A stretch of 64,000 nt of DNA, from positions 16,869,420 through 16,933,419 of the forward strand of contig CM033116.1 of assembly GCA_019321725.1 (NCBI GenBank), given 5' to 3'. The position numbers and the translations under genes were made by a program. The notes under the pieces are model-generated. The model saw nothing but the letters and a program-made list of their open reading frames with translations. It was not told the DNA's origin and ran no database searches. Position 1 is the first letter of the stretch. The number at the start of each line of letters is the position of its first letter. Below, in pieces: positions 49,220 to 61,566 of this stretch. The stretch is from Paulownia fortunei (taxonomy: Eukaryota; Streptophyta; Magnoliopsida; Lamiales; Paulowniaceae).

Positions 49220-52200
49220 ACGACCCCATATTAAATTTTAAGAAATATCATATCTTCGTATCAATATCCATATCTCCGTACCCGTGCATTCTTGATTTTC
49301 GAAAATATAAAATTAGAAATACTCATTAGAATCTAAAATTCGACAAGCAACTAAATGTACTTAATGGTTTCCAATGTAAGAAAACAACAAATCAAATCAC
49401 CGATCACCATTACAATATCCTAAAAATCACAGACAACGGTGTTAGATAACATTAAAAATCAAACCAAGTTTTCGTCTTCCCAATTTTATAATTGAAACCA
49501 AACGAGGCGTAATGATTCTGATGTGTTTTGCATAATCATGCATTCATGCTTGATATCTTGAAACATGACCGAAGATTCAAAATAATAGTCAAATTTGTGA
49601 GGAAGAAATTTAATATATATACGTATATATGAAATCTCATATGTTACCAACTCCAGATTTGTCAATTTACACAAAATTATAATAGATAAAAAATCACCCT
49701 AGTTTTGGTAAATTTGGCTTGAATATTTGTTTTGTTAATGGAAATCTTTTTTTCAAACCCAACCACATCATTGTGTTCTTCTATCATTACTTCCTGTTGT
49801 TTTCTTTTTTCATATTTGGTTTTTTTTTTATGAATTATATTTATCAAAATTTAGCTCAAAGTTATATTAGATAAGTATATGTTATATTGTTAAAATTATC
49901 TTTTGTTCAGAAGAACATAATTGGTTGAAAATTAAAACCCAACCCACAACGCTTAGAGAGCATAACCACCTCATATTCAACCATCGCTTAATACAATATT
50001 TTGTATTGTCAAAAACTTAAAGAAAAAAAATTATGTCTCTATTAACAATAATAGTTTTTGGAATAATAGTAAACATTTGATCCTAACATTTATATTCTTG
50101 ACTTTTATGTATTCTTCAAATCACTTGATGTAAATTCAATTAATATTCACAATAAGCTCTAGTTTATCTATAATATTGTGCATAAGATATAACATGCAGA
50201 TTTACATGATTAATTTGTCATTAAATTTAATTTTTTATTATCATCGAAAATGGGGATAAAACTTTGAGGCTAAATTTTTTAGTAATAACGGTGGCTTGGT
50301 AATTTCTTACATCCCTTTACTAGAAAATCGTATGCAGTGTAAATCATATATTTTCTTATTCATGTTGTCAAAAAATAAACTGTTTTTCGATTCTTTATAA
50401 TGTACTTTTTAAAAAAATAAAAAATAAAAAATAAAAAAAGTATACCTACTCTGACTTGCTCGAAATTTCTGACAAATATGTAAATGACTGTTGGGTTTAT
50501 CAGTAGGTATTAATACAAATACTGACTGATTAACATATTTTTACCTAGATTAGAATTTAATAATACATCATCAGATAATTAATTAAATTAATTATCCCCC
50601 ATTTGCAGCATCTTAAACCTGTCATATGCAAATGAGCATCACCCCACGTTGTAAGCAATAAGGACAAAATTATGATCTAAGCTAATGGACAAACATACGA
50701 TCTTCCAAACAAGAAATAATACATATCCTAGTAATTATAATTAAATTATCATAGAAAAATGTGAATTGTCCTTGTACATTTAGGTTAATGTACTATGACT
50801 ACTTTTAATAATTACAAAATTTTTGTATTTATTTAACATGCACTGTATGTAGTATCTGTTGTGAAACATACTTACATACAAAACACACGTTCAAATTATT
50901 ATATCCAGTTCATAAAGTTTTCGGAGATGACAAAACAAGTACGTCTAAGATGATACAGAGGTACGAAGCGACAAACGGAATAAAGGAATTCCGAATGGCG
51001 ATAATAATTAATAATTAATTAATTAGGAGTAATTAGCATATTAGTGAAGTATTTGTAATGTCTCTATTAAGATTAAAGCTTAAACTCAATCTCACCTCGT
51101 GCAATCCCTAGAAATCATTATCGTGTAAAATAATTAATAATATTTCTTATAAGCTTTAATTAATAATTAATTATAATTAATGATGCCTTGGCTGGTCGGT
51201 GCGCCATCTACTCAAGCGCCAGGAAGCTTCCTCCTCCTAATAAAATTGAAGAAACAAAAGAATGAGGGGATATTTATTTATCTTGTTTGGACAAGTAAAA
51301 GGAACAAAAACCAAAAGCAGGGATAAAAATGTCTTTTTGCCATTGCTTTTGGTGAATTTCAAGTTCAAGCTTAGCTTATTTTTTTATTATGAGGGATGTA
51401 GAAAAGACAGCAATGCGTTGGGTTGGGTTGGGTTGGGTTGGGTTGGCCCAATCCGAATTCATAAGTTAGACTCGTTAAATCTATTAAATTTATTTTATTA
51501 TTTTAAAATTATTAAAAAATATTTAAAAAATATATATTAAAATTTTTAAAATATATATATATTTTTTTAAAATATTATATAAATTTATAACAAATTTTAA
51601 GAAAATAAAAAAAATTAAATCAAATGTATTTGAATATAAAAATACAAAATTTGCCCCGCACCCTGTTATCATAGTAAAAAATCCACTTTAAATAGGACGA
51701 ACTCGAATTTAAACCCGCCCAATTAACATAACATAGACTCTACAGATGATGAGATTAATAAAAAAGGATATCATACCTTGATATTAGTGAAAATCCATAT
51801 TTTGTATTAAAAATTAGAATTAGTATTGTAGTTGATATTGAATTTTAATTCGAAAAAAAAATTCACTACCCCTAATGAAAATTCAATTACATAGTAGGGA
51901 CAATTTCATTACACATATAAATTTGATTACACACACACATATATATATATATAAAGAGTCAATTTAAAAGTCTGTATAATAATATGCGTACAACTAGATT
52001 GTGATGATAATCAAATTATTTGTTCATAAGATTAATCTGAATCACATCCACCTCTCTTGACACAATTCAGGGAAATGCACATAATTAACCCTGATTCTTA
52101 CATACATAGTTTTACTTCAATCAACGACTATTAATAACTTGAACTGCAGATAAAAAAAAATTAAAAAAAAATAATTATGCAACGATCTGTAAGATTCTGC

Positions 52201-53960
52201 GGCGAACCCGCGATTCGAGATGCCAAACACAAAATAGTTTTTAAGAATAAAAATATTTTTAAGTTTGTTGGGAGACGAGAATGATTAATGTAGGCACACT
52301 ATTTAATAATTTTACTTAAAATTCAAAAACATACTGTATATATATATAAACACGTATATTATTAATTATACTTGAAAACTATAAAATAACAGCAGCCAAA
52401 TGATTTTATCTAATTATTATTATAATATAAGCACAAAAGAAAGAGTTATTAGCAGTTCATTTATTGCAATAAAAAAAATAACCCCTAGATCAAAGACAGC
52501 TGGAAGCTTTGGAACTATGCAGATTAAAAAACTGAAAAAATCTAATAAAATTCTGGACCCCAACCATGGAATATCGTAAAGCATAGTAATGGCCAATAAT
52601 TTAAAGGGATTAAAGTATTAAACTCCATTTGCAATCAACTATACTTAAGGTGAACTTTGAGGAAGATTTTGGGGAAAAAAAAAAACGAAATGCTTCTCAC
52701 AGTTGCGTGACTAAAGTTGGAATATTTTGACTACGAATTTAATTTGGTTAAACATAAATTAGATATACGGCGAGCAAATATAAGATTTTATTTTTTTGTA
52801 AGTCAAAAATATATGTGGATATCACTTGAAATCAGCCTGTAAATCATATTTTATAAAATATAATAAAAATAAAATAAGAAATACTATTTGATTCATAATT
52901 AATCATATAGCTAGAATAAATATATTTATATGACGATATAATAAGGAGCAGGCGAATATAAAATTATCAAATAAATGATTCATGCTCTTAAAAAAGTGAT
53001 AAATCCATCCTCATATAAATATAATTATAGTGGCTACATAATTAGTCATGAATCAAATCAAAAAGTGCTGTTATTATGATTCTCCAAATTTGGGGAGGAT
53101 CAAAACAGGTTGCTAACATCTATGTGAAATGGAACAAACATGATGCCAAAATTGGCTTGGTTTTGGCCTCAAATGAAGTCCTTTTTGAGAGCATATATAT
53201 GTTTGACAAACCAAAAGCCCTTGCAAACACTTAAAGAACAAGTCAAGTGATTCATTTTTATTTATTTATTTTGTTAACCTCAATGAGTTACTCAAATTAT
53301 AAATAAGCAATGTATGTAAAAATTAGTGTTCACAAATTTTGTGGTTATGAAAATGGCACTCGTGTGTTTTTGTGAAATAACAATATTACCTTTGTAAAGG
53401 TGCATAAAATCTAGTGTAGAGAAGCATAGTGACCTCATCAAACATTATTCACTAGTGTAAAATTCAATTTGAACAAAAAAAATTATGTAACTCAAAAATG
53501 GAAGTCTCTAATGAGCAAGGATAACATGTAAAAAACATGGGATGTGGACCAAAACTTATCCACCTAATTAATGAACTTGTAAAACTCTCATATACATAGC
53601 TCACACTAATGCCTAGCCGCCAAACTTAAGATCTACATCTCAAATTTCTTTTAGTAGTTACTTAATCATTAAGCATTAGATGCGCAAGAAATATTGCAAA
53701 AAGACCTATATGCCCTTGTGGTACATATGAATTACTACAAATTAAAATCATTCAAACAAAATTTTAATTGAAGTTTGTTTAATTAAGTTATCAACTTGCA
53801 CAAAACATCTTGGAAGTACGGCCAACAATGATAGACAAGGAATATGCTTAAAATAAAAGTAAGGGTGTTTTAGTCATTTCATATTTTAAGTACGTACTTT
53901 GCTACAAAAGCATATCAATCATTGCACACAATCAATTATCAAGTCCATTGAGTGCGGTTT
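49220..53960. other. AT-rich intergenic DNA upstream of the PADRE gene
   Basis: About 4.7 kb with no recognisable gene on either strand. It contains poly-A/T runs, TTAATTAATT clusters (51000-51180), a (GGGTT)n array (51420-51444), a CA/TA microsatellite (51930-51953) and scattered short ORFs that look random. Regulatory DNA for the gene at 54087 may lie in its last kilobase, but I can point to no specific element beyond the TATA box. Confidence 0.5.
51418..51446. repeat. (GGGTT)n array
   Basis: Five GGG runs separated by TT (51420-51442) form a perfect pentanucleotide repeat that also meets the G-quadruplex pattern on the plus strand. It is not the plant telomere repeat TTTAGGG. Confidence 0.9.
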
Positions 53961-53967
53961 CCCAATC

Positions 53968-53977
53968 CTATATAAAG
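53968..53977 (+). promoter_or_regulatory. TATA box of the PADRE gene
   Basis: CTATATAAAG lies about 110 bp before the start codon at 54087. This leaves room for a 5' leader of about 80 bases, usual for a plant gene. Confidence 0.6.
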
Positions 53978-54086
53978 TCCAATCCTCAATAATATTGAAA
54001 CTCTTAAATACTACATAAGTGATATATAAGAGAGAGATAGGGATTAATTAATCCAGCAAAATCCTGTTTTTAGAGGAATTCTATTC

Positions 54087-54506
54087 ATGGGCAACAGCCT
54101 AAGGTGTTGTTTGGCATGTGTTCTTCCATGTGGAGCTCTAGACTTGATTCGGATAGTACACTTAAATGGGTATGTAGAGGAACTAACGGGTCGGCTCACC
54201 GCCGGCGAGGTCCTGAGGAACTACCCTAATCATGTTCTCACCAAACCATGTTCCCACGGCGTCGCCCGGCGGATCCTGGTCCTGTCGCCCGAGTCCGACC
54301 TTAAGCGGGGCTCCATTTATTTCTTGATACCTGATTCTTCTTTGCCTGCTCAAGAGAAAAGTAAGAAGAACAAAAAGTACAACTCATCAAAGAAGCAGAT
54401 TATTAATACGGCGGCGGCGGAGAAAAAGTCTGCGTCGTCTCGCCGCCGGAAAGTGACTGTGGGAGAGTGGCGGCCGCATCTGCTGAGCATTTCTGAGGAC
54501 TTGTGA
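54087..54506 (+). CDS. PADRE/DUF4228-family protein, 139 aa, single exon
   Basis: This is the one intact cellular gene in the window. Known family members are plant-specific small proteins, often induced by pathogens and other stress; their biochemical function is not established. Residues 1-18 (MGNSLRCCLACVLPCGAL) carry Gly2 and four Cys (7, 8, 11, 15), a pattern suggesting lipid modification at a membrane, though position 6 is Arg rather than the favoured Ser/Thr. The core (about 20-87) has IRIVHLNGYVEELTGRLTAG, a VLRNYPNHVL segment, and LVLSPESDLKRGSIYFLIP. A Lys/Arg-rich linker (91-122) could be a nuclear signal. The C-terminal GEWRPHLLSISEDL is typical of the family. Start choice rests on the MGN opening and the TATA box upstream. 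The frame is unbroken and much richer in G+C than its flanks. No neighbour is functionally linked. Confidence 0.9.
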   Translation: MGNSLRCCLACVLPCGALDLIRIVHLNGYVEELTGRLTAGEVLRNYPNHVLTKPCSHGVARRILVLSPESDLKRGSIYFLIPDSSLPAQEKSKKNKKYNSSKKQIINTAAAEKKSASSRRRKVTVGEWRPHLLSISEDL

Positions 54507-54660
54507 CAATTTTTCGACAGTCCCGCCAATATTTATTTCCAAAGCTCAAACAAATTTTCTTTTTTTTTTTCTTTTTTCTTTTTTTTACATGGGGTGATTG
54601 CTTTTTTCCTCCTCCCCTTTTAAATTGTGAATAATTAATTCTCAATTTTTTTTTTTTGTT
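54507..54660 (+). other. 3' flank of the PADRE gene
   Basis: It contains a long T-rich tract (about 54557-54590) and AATAATTAATT near 54630 that could act in polyadenylation. There is no AATAAA in the first 150 bp, so the exact 3' end is unknown. Confidence 0.35.
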
Positions 54661-54809
54661 TTTTGGGTTTCCATCGGCATGTTGATATTGCAGATGATGA
54701 ATTTAATCTTTCGTCTTTTTCTTTTCATTTTAAAAAGGCACAATTACCTGTTAATCTACTTCTGTATATCAGAAATAGTTATTGTTCAAAAAATAAAATA
54801 AAATTTATA

Positions 54810-55215
54810 TTTTTAACTAATATTTTTATAATCGAATTGGTGATAAAATCGATTTTGTTAAAATTAATGGTTCAATCGGTCCGATCGATTTAATAAAAAT
54901 TAATTATATTTTTTTTATTATTTTATATAAAATAATAATTTAATAATTTAATTATTATGTATACATTTTAAATATAAAAATAAATAAATAGTTACATAAA
55001 AACACATATAATAAAACACAAAAATCAAATAACCATATAAATATAACAAAATTATCAAATTTAAATATTTATAAAAATTAAAAAAAATATAAAAATAGGT
55101 GAAAATCAATTTTGGCCTATTTTGATCGATTTTGGGCGGTTTTGACTGATTATCGATTTTTTAACAAAATCGTATCGGATCGATCTCCGATTCTCAATTA
55201 AATCGATTGAACAGG
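54810..55215. repeat. Possible small inverted-repeat element
   Basis: GGTTCAATCGGTCCGATCGATTT (split about 54868-54890) on the left and CGGATCGATCTCCGATTC...AATCGATTGAAC on the right (55175-55212) are imperfect reverse complements enclosing AT-rich DNA. It resembles a MITE, but no target duplication is clear. Confidence 0.35.
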
Positions 55216-55221
55216 TCTATT

Positions 55222-55305
55222 CGATCTAATTTTGAAATCATTACTTTGAACTTCTTTGTGAGTCGATCTAATTTTAAAATCATTACTTTGAACTTTTTTG
55301 TGAGT
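55222..55305. repeat. 42-bp tandem duplication
   Basis: Two adjacent 42-bp copies beginning CGATCTAATTTTGAAATC and CGATCTAATTTTAAAATC differ at about two positions. Confidence 0.9.
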
Positions 55306-57420
55306 GGAAGATTGTGTAACATTTTTATGGGGCCCATTTGCATTTTTCTTTCCTTTTTTTTCTACATTTTAGTTCGTGTAATGGAACTTGAAAATAGGAA
55401 AAAAATAATAATATCGCTAGTACTTTTTACATTTTTTATGTGATTGAAATTTACCTTACATCATTATTAATAAATGCCATTACTTTCGGAACATATCTTA
55501 TGTCAGATTTAATAGAGAGAATATTGAAAAAAAATTACTTCAAATAATATTATCTTATTCTTTACTTTTCCTATTTTTTAATTTTTTTCAATAAAATTAA
55601 AAATCTAAATATACTAGAATTTTTTTTTGCCTCATTGCTTAAAGTCTGCCACATGTGCCATGATGAGAAGCCTTAATTTTTATAGTAGGCTTTTTTAAAA
55701 TGAGAACTTGTTGATTGGCAGAATAGATTATAATTTAATAATTGGGTTTGTTTTTTGAAGTCTTCAATTTTATTTTGACTTTGGATCTAAAAGTAAATAA
55801 ATGGATGCACCTAATTGAAATAGTTCATTTTTCCCTTATTCCCCGGGAGACCGATGATGGTTTAGCTGGCAGCCATCTTCAAGTTCAAGCAATCATAATT
55901 CACAAATCCATGCAAAATAATGTTTGATATATAGGATTAACCAATTGTGATATAAGCCAACCAGGTAAAGTTGAAGTTTCGAAATTTTAATATTATAATA
56001 ATTCAACTTGTTATAATTGAGATTATTATAAAATTATAAAGTATTGAATTGAAGGAATGTGACATCAATAATTTTTTCATAACAATTTTATAAGCTAGTT
56101 TTAGTATATGATTAGTCGTTGACATGTTACGTGCAAATCTTTCTAATCGTTTCATTAAGAACATTCTATACATAAGAGTTGGGCTCAATGATTTTTGTTG
56201 GAAAATTTAAAGGCAATTGTGTCATGTCTGAACATGATTTTCTTGGGACTTAGTTTCTCTAGTGAGGAACATAAAATTGAATTCATGTTCTCTTTCATGA
56301 GAACTTAAAAATCATATATTTATTTTCCCAAAATAATGCTTTGGTGAATAAAAAATTAAAGTTCAAAGTTGTGAGTTTTTTTTATTATTATTTAAGAAAA
56401 ACACTCCTAAAATGGTGGGAGATTAAGTTGATGATCCTAAATTTGTAAATATATCAATAATAAAATAGTACATGATGTTTTACAATGAGAGTTTAAGTAA
56501 GAGCTCGAATAGAATATGAGTATTATTTTTTAACAAAAGAGAAAGTCGAGAGATGTAAATTCTAAATTTAAATTATGTAAAAAATAAATAATGTGTGTTT
56601 AAAAAAGGTAAATCCTAACTGATGAAATCAGATAATATCTATCATTTGTCCTTGAAAACTGTTGTGCCGTGAAAATAATTGAAGAAAAAGTAAATGGCTT
56701 GTCGCATATTAAAAAAATTAAAAAAATTCGATTTATTTATATATGTCTTATGTCTTTGTGAATAGTAAAATTATGTAGCATAGATGCTCTATTGCACACT
56801 TTCGTATGAGTTACAAATTAAGGACAGTTAGCACGTCGCACAACAAAAATCACCTACAAGCATGACTTGCATAAACGAATATTGAGTTGAAATTTGCCTC
56901 GTATTATTTTACCCATTTACTTTTGTTGTCTGCATGACAATTGACTACATATGAATTTCAACTTGCCCTTTAATCTTATTGTTATTGCTACATTTGTTTT
57001 TTGTTTTTTTTTTGTATAAACTCAAAATATATTTTATTAGATTAAACTATATTTCAAATTGTTTTTTATATAGTGAATAATGAAATCATTTTGTTTCAAT
57101 TATTATGACTCTTTGTGATTATTTGGTGGCATGTAATATCTTGTGAGATGAAAGTAATCTTCCTTGCATTTTGACAACAATTAGACATAATTTTAATGGT
57201 GATGCTTTGCTAATGACTCTCCAAGTATGAAGTTTTATGTTCGAGTATTACAAGACGTGTAAATATTTCTGTGTCTCTATATTATTAAAATAGTAAATAA
57301 TTATATTGGTATGGACAGCTTTTGTGCACAATAATACACAATGTTAAAGCGAAGATTTGATTTACAATAACGAAAAATAAATTACTTGGGATTTCCAAGA
57401 CTGACAAAACTATGTGTTGC
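55306..57420. other. Intergenic DNA, no gene seen
   Basis: AT-rich DNA with only short random ORFs. A stretch at 57205-57260 (CTCCAAGTATGAAGTTTTATG, then TTCGAGTATTACAAG) vaguely recalls a tRNA-derived SINE, but no A box, tail or duplication could be confirmed. Confidence 0.45.
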
Positions 57421-57421
57421 A

Positions 57422-57440
57422 CCCACCCAACCCTCCCCCC
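57422..57440 (-). other. Potential G-quadruplex (minus strand)
   Basis: CCCACCCAACCCTCCCCCC on the plus strand gives four G runs of three or more with loops of 1-2 bases on the minus strand, the canonical pattern. It is followed by ACCAACCAACCAACCCC. Confidence 0.75.
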
Positions 57441-58680
57441 AAACCAACCAACCAACCCCAAAAAAGAAAAAAAAAATTAAAACAAAATAAAAAAGCTGGA
57501 AAACCACATTTATGTATTTCACATTATTCTCGAGTCACATGGATTCCCTCATCTTCATCCAACCAATATTAGACCCAAGAAAAAAAAAAAAGAAACAAAC
57601 ACACCTCGCTTCCACCATGTTATGCATTATTTTAATTTGGATCACACGCTTTCTTTTCTTGGACCTTTGCTATTGGTGTACTTCTAATTAGTCACTCATT
57701 TTTGCATGTATATGCTTAATAGTTGTCATACTATTTTTAATTTTTCAAATTATTTTTAATACAATGATCATATAGATTATCGGGATATCATTAATTATTT
57801 AAATACGACAGTCTATTATGTGGCAAAATTTTATTATTGTAAATAAATGAAAATTGAAATTGGGCTGAATTAATTCACAAATATATATATATATATATAT
57901 ATCTTTTGTTACATAAGTGTAATTATAGCAAGTTACAACATCTTAAAAGTATTCCTTTTTTAATTTAAAATATTCAAAAAATATATTGTTACATATCAAT
58001 AATTAATTGGAATACGATGAAATACTATGTAAAAGTGCTCACATCAAATGTAACAAATTAATACTCCGTGTCCCCTTCTTTTAGTCTTATTTTCACGCGG
58101 CGTGAAGTTTTAAATAAAATTTAAAAAAAAAATATTTTTATTATATTATTTTTAAAATAGTTATTGACAATTAGTGACATCATAACTTTAAGTAAGAGGT
58201 TATTTTAAAAAAATATATATTTTAAAAAAAAAACTTTATTTAGAACATTCCAAAAAAAAAAAATGTGATAATAAGAATATAAAAATTAAATAAACACCTT
58301 TTTTTTTTTAATGTGCCCAATAAAGCCTCATCTATAAAATTTATGGTATCATCTTTACCACTTAAAATATATACTTATATTCTAGTTAATTACTTTAATA
58401 AATTGGTAGGATCTATGCAAATCTCGATCTAAGCACAGATGAATTTAACCAAAAAGAAGAAAATCTTTCCACTAAATTAAACCTTCCTAGTCACGTCTCT
58501 TATCTATTCTAAGATCCAATTTGTGCATAGAATGATGAGTCCAGGACATGCTTAGGTAATGATCATTCCATGATCTCTATGTATGGTAGATAGAATGACC
58601 GGGGTAGACAAGGAATATTCTAAGTAAATATTATTTATTTTTTTAAGTCACATGCACGTTCAGTTACATATATTGGAATT
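57441..58680. other. Intergenic DNA with (AT)n microsatellite
   Basis: No gene is seen. A perfect (TA)n run lies at about 57881-57902, and poly-A and poly-T stretches are frequent at 58100-58300. Confidence 0.5.
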
Positions 58681-59098
58681 TGTTAGAAATTGGATTGGCT
58701 ATAGAACTTTTAATCCAATTGATATTCATATTTGAGTTGGATGTCCTCATTGAAATTGAATTTTCTAGTTGAATTAGAATTCTTCCTTAAGTAAAAATAT
58801 ATATCTCTAATCTCCATTTAACAGAAGAGTGTGAGTGAATGAATATATTATCTCTAAAATTATCTCCATATTTTCTCAATTTTTTTCTCTCTCAGTCTTT
58901 CTTGGACCATTTTCATAAATTCTAATGTGTAATTGAGTGAATAATTCTAATAGTTATTCACCACCAACAAAAAGGGTATGTTCATGGTTCGATCAAAAGG
59001 AGGCTGATATACGAGTTTGATTTAGGATATGTGGATCGACAATTCGTTAAGTATGGTACAATATAATCCATTTATTATATATTGTTAATATTCTTACA
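58681..59098 (+). repeat. 5' LTR of third copia element
   Basis: It starts TGTTAGAAATTGGATTGG, ends TAATATTCTTACA and is followed one base later by TGATATCAGATCC, a slightly decayed copia primer site. The CTCTCTCAGTCTTTCTTGGAC stretch near its centre is typical of LTR leader regions. There is no second copy in the window, so the length rests on the TG...CA ends and primer site. Confidence 0.7.
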
Positions 59099-59499
59099 GT
59101 GATATCAGATCCAATATGCCTCGTTCTCGCCATTTTGAATAATTGAATTCATGAATATGATTTTATACTTAAAAAAATTATTTTTTTAGAAAAGTATAAA
59201 AAATTTAGCATTCATAGATCTTAATATCTAGATTACGTGGTTAAAATTTGGTAAAAAAATAATGAGCAGTTTGAGAGAAATTTTAATTTAAAGTTTGAAA
59301 TATGTTTATTTTAGACTCAAAATCGAACCTATTTTTGATATTTTTGTTATGAAATTTTTATGTTGTATTGTAGAGTATGAAAAGAGGTTCGAAATAATAT
59401 AAAATTAATCAAAAACGGACTTAAAATGAATAAGATATGAATTTTTAAAGTTTTTAACCAAAAATTAATTTCTTTAGCTTGAAAATCGATTTAGCCGTT

Positions 59500-59735
59500 G
59501 GAATTGGACAGCCGGAGTCAGAGAAGGCGCCGGTGCACTGACATGGTGCTTTGGCTAATGTGGCATATGGCCACGTGGTGCACAACGCTTAGGTGGTGCA
59601 TTGACATGACGCTTTTATGGCATACGACCACGTGGTGCATAGCGCTTAAGTGGCGCGCTGACATGGTGTCTCTATCTGATGTGGCATACGATCACATGGC
59701 GCACATCACGTAACTGGCGCACAAATGGCATGCTA
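59500..59735. repeat. GC-rich leader tandem repeats of third element
   Basis: Three imperfect units of about 65-70 bp share GACATGGTGCTTTGG-, GTGGCATATGGCCACGTGG- and TGGTGCACAACGCTTAGG-like words. CACGTGG occurs twice. The composition contrasts sharply with the flanks. The 71-codon ORF over it (59498-59713) is repeat-driven. Confidence 0.75.
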
Positions 59736-59942
59736 ATAATTTATCTATAAGTTAAATTTGCCAAGTGAGCAGAATGTCACATTCATCAATTGATATTTTT
59801 TGGCCTAACAATTTTTTTTCCTTCTTTATGATTGGATAGGAATTAAAATAATCTTACAGGCTTAAGGAAAATACAATTTTAGTGCATTTTTTCTTGTTAT
59901 GCAATTTAATACAAGAATATTTGTAAGTATGAATCAATAATT

Positions 59943-60072
59943 TGCACATTAGAGTGCATGTAAAATTATTTTGCGCATTAATATACATGCAAAAATATTT
60001 TTTTGTGGGTCAAAGTTTTTAATATCTAAATACTTTTTGCGCATTAGGATGCATGCAAAATTATTTTTTATA
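59943..60072. repeat. Three-copy GCGCATTA..ATGCATG repeat
   Basis: TGCACATTAGAGTGCATGT, GCGCATTAATATACATGC and TGCGCATTAGGATGCATGC, each followed by AAAATTATTTT-like sequence, lie at 59943, 59974 and 60039. Confidence 0.75.
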
Positions 60073-60513
60073 TGATTAATATGTCTATATGAGTTGCTTG
60101 CTTTATTAATTATATTTTTTTATATAATTATGATGCAATATAAATTTATTTGATGCGATATGAATTGATATATATTGTGAATGAATGGATACTGACATTT
60201 GGATGCTCATGTCAATTTGAGTATTTATTCCTTTATATTATTGCATATTTTTGTGGGAGATAATTTATGGTGGTGGCGGCAATTCAATATCTCTATTTTT
60301 TTTATTTTTTTACATTGATGTTGTAGGCTTTGAACCAATATATTTTTTTATTATTTTCAAGGCATGTATTTATCGGGCCATTTTTGGGAGACCACGTATA
60401 TCAATTTTAGGGAGATATTTTTATTTTAGCACCATGGACCAAAATTATCTCAACATAATGCACAAAATGTCAATATCGCCCTGTAGACAAATAAAATTTG
60501 TACCAATTAAATT

Positions 60514-61256
60514 GTGACGCATATGAAATAATATATTAAATATCAATTTTATATTTTATATTTATATTGGGAATTTAATCAAATTTTATTCCTAAAGTAA
60601 ATAGTTTATTAATTTGATAGTATAATATATATTTTATTCGTTAATCATATATCGCCAAGTATCAAATGTCAATTATTGAAAATTAAGACTTATCTTGTAA
60701 GTTATAGAATTGAATACAAATACAAATTAATAATTCAAATCATATCTTGTGATGTTAATCAAATCATGAAAAGTCAATCAAATCATGCCACTTTATAAAA
60801 TAGTTTATCAAAGAGTCCATGTCCTACAAGTATAAATATGGGTCATCTCCTAGAAATTAAAAACAATAACATAAGTTGGGAAAAAGAAATCTAACCAACA
60901 AAGGTGTTGGAAGAAATTCTCTCAATCCAAGGCGATCAAATTCAAGGAGATCCACGGTGTTCAAGGCGAAAATCAAGACGTTCATCGCGAAATCTACTCA
61001 AATAATAGCGTTTAATTCAAGATTAAGGTGCTAAACCTTCGAATTAACGCTATTGAAGGACAAAATCAAGTTCGAAGGAGATCAAATCAGGGATTGCACC
61101 TCTAAAAGTTCAAATTCCAAAATTTCTTGTTCTTGAAGAGAAGAATCAGAGGATTCATACAGATTGTACTTATTTTATTCATTCAATTCAATAAAATTTT
61201 ATTTGTACAATTTTTCTTATTTGTTAATTATACAGACAACAAAATTTGTGTTACAC
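60514..61256 (+). repeat. LTR-like segment of unknown element
   Basis: It contains TATAAATATGGG (60831-60842), a leader with GGAGATCC-type words, an AATAAAATTTT polyadenylation-like signal (61190) about 350 bp further on, and TG...CA-type ends (TGTGACGC...TGTTACA). This arrangement fits an LTR, perhaps a solo LTR inside the third element's leader. I found no target duplication, so boundaries are tentative. Confidence 0.35.
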
Positions 61257-61566
61257 GCTCATATGGGGCTAATATATTATTCATATTACATATTTACATT
61301 CATGATATATGTGTGGACAAATTTGTATTTATTCATGATCAGTAAATTTTTATCATGCAATTTACTCAGTGAGAGATGATTACTAACTTGAGTTGCGAAA
61401 TTTTTTATTTTGTTGAGTATAAAGAAATAATAAATAATTTACTTTGATCTAGAATAAAATATTGGACCAATACCTATGTTTTTTGTGCAATTAATTTAGA
61501 AGTCTTAGACCAACTCACTAATTTTATATTTTAAGCCAATTACGCATGAAAATGGATAAGTTGTCC

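Noticed and set aside
51190..51240. Minus-strand CAGCCAAGG, which begins like miR169
   Set aside because: Only nine bases match, the rest of the mature sequence does not, and no hairpin partner was seen.
51418..51446. Interstitial telomere repeat
   Set aside because: The unit is GGGTT, not the plant TTTAGGG, and occurs as a short simple repeat only.
57205..57260. Possible tRNA-derived SINE or tRNA B box (TTCGAGTATT)
   Set aside because: There is no matching A box at the right spacing, no acceptor stem and no tail or target duplication.
60251..61379. ORFs of 71-88 codons in AT-rich sequence
   Set aside because: They are Phe/Ile/Tyr-rich products of AT-rich DNA, overlap an LTR-like segment and show no domain.
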